From the NCBI GenBank assembly GCA_001247695.2, contig LGRX02025908.1, forward strand, positions 1-13,962: a stretch of 13,962 bases of DNA, in the 5' to 3' direction. The stretch's first letter is position 1. Each line of letters starts with the position of its first letter. The notes under the pieces are model-generated. The model was not told the origin of the DNA. It saw only the letters and a list, made by a program, of their open reading frames with translations, and did no database searches. The position numbers and the translations under genes are program-made. Of the stretch, positions 13,290-13,962 are shown one piece after another. Origin of the DNA: Cymbomonas tetramitiformis. Lineage: Eukaryota > Chlorophyta > Pyramimonadophyceae > Pyramimonadales > Pyramimonadaceae.

Positions 13290-13836
13290 GAAACGCGTGG
13301 GTCGCCGATACGGCAGCCGTGAGAGATCAAATAATTCAGGGAAGTCGTGTGGTAGCGGCGGCCAATACGCAACGGTGTGGGATCCAACCAGAAAACGTAA
13401 ACCAATCCAACGTTAAGACCCGTAGAAAACCGTGCTCCAACCGGTGCGGCGTGCCGTAAATCAACCCATAAAATTTAGGCCATACCCGTGACTGCCGGCA
13501 CTCTCACGCGCGGAGCGCCTCACCCCATCCCAGGCGTCCGAGCTTAGCCACTCATGGTGGCAATCTCGCAGTGGCTAAATAAAACACAAGTGGGGCCAAA
13601 CCTGGTAGATATATGGTTCGGCGGTGATATATATCTAACTGTTGAGATAAACCCTGAGTTAAGGGTTACGGAATCAGAACGGTAAAAGTGAGATAGATAA
13701 ATCAGAGGCATACATAAATACCTAACGGGTGTTTCCCGTCTACTGGTGACGGTCACCCAGCCTACCATAGGAAGTGACATGTGACAGTTTTGAGTGTCAC
13801 ACACAGTGTCAAATCCAGCAAAAAGCGAAGATCGCC
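13290..13836. other. Host flank without a convincing gene
   Basis: The sequence is mixed in composition, with a TATATATC region near 13609-13635 and short frames on both strands that look like chance. I see no tRNA, mobile-element end or repeat array. Confidence 0.4.
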
Positions 13837-13962
13837 ATGTATAACCGGATGAACTCCGTAGTTGGCCCGGACAACGTCACTGGCTGTTTCTTTTGCGATG
13901 ACCCCGAGAACCCTGACACCGTGTTCGATGCCAAAGAGCCATTCATGCTCGCAGATCAGATC
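13837..13962 (+). CDS. Open frame running off the window, possible host gene start
   Basis: The frame is open from about 13772 and has an ATG at 13837. From there 42 residues run to the window edge: MYNRMNSVVGPDNVTGCFFC, then DDPENPDTVFDAKEPFM. A GCFFC pair of cysteines is present. It reads like real protein but is too short to assign. Confidence 0.35.
   Translation, partial: MYNRMNSVVGPDNVTGCFFCDDPENPDTVFDAKEPFMLADQI

Overview
The window looks like a piece of a eukaryotic nuclear genome. It carries one complete, compact Polinton-like (Maverick / Polinton-like-virus type) element and part of a second, related one. The viral parts are strongly AT-rich, compactly packed and preceded by TATATA-type promoters. 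The flanks at about 3740-4055 and 11647-13962 are GC-richer, gene-poor and full of short repeats. I cannot name the host; a fungus, oomycete, alga or other protist would all fit.

Region 1 (1 to about 3740) is the right part of a first element, whose left end lies outside the window. In order on the plus strand it has the end of a retrovirus-type (rve) integrase, a 65-residue basic Cys-containing protein, a 220-residue acidic unknown protein, a 70-residue basic protein, three tandem copies of a ~105-bp hairpin-bearing repeat, and a 233-residue Cys-rich protein with a very acidic tail. A TTGTCATTTT minisatellite and palindromes follow, then a sharp change to GC-rich DNA.

Region 2 (4062-11640) is a complete 7,579-bp element. 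It has 233-bp terminal inverted repeats (three mismatches seen), termini AGTAGT...ACTACT and a perfect 6-bp target duplication GCGATT (4056-4061 and 11641-11646). These are hallmarks of Polinton-type integration by an rve integrase. The minus strand carries a structural gene run: a class-3-lipase-like protein, a small basic protein resembling a giant-virus family, a 71-residue protein, a penton/minor-capsid candidate and a major-capsid candidate. Also on the minus strand are a 205-residue protein with a giant-virus-like PFG motif and the integrase. Plus-strand genes sit next to each terminal repeat, including a second copy of the 65-residue basic protein. I see no protein-primed DNA polymerase, packaging ATPase, helicase or maturation protease, so the element probably depends on a relative or another virus, or has been internally deleted.

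Several genes are broken by single-base frame changes: both integrases, the capsid gene, and a lost stop that fuses two genes. An orphan plus-strand gene end sits between lipase and integrase. Together these suggest a decaying or rearranged endogenous virus, or an assembly with homopolymer errors. The most unusual feature is that the outer ~110 bp of each terminal repeat is itself a long imperfect palindrome followed by CCGGTGA iterons. This architecture recalls the hairpin ends of parvoviruses more than ordinary Polinton ends.

Region 3 (11647-13962) is the right host flank. It has two back-to-back inverted repeats, a recurrent GGCCRTGTTT word, two weakly supported host coding stretches and an open reading frame running off the end.
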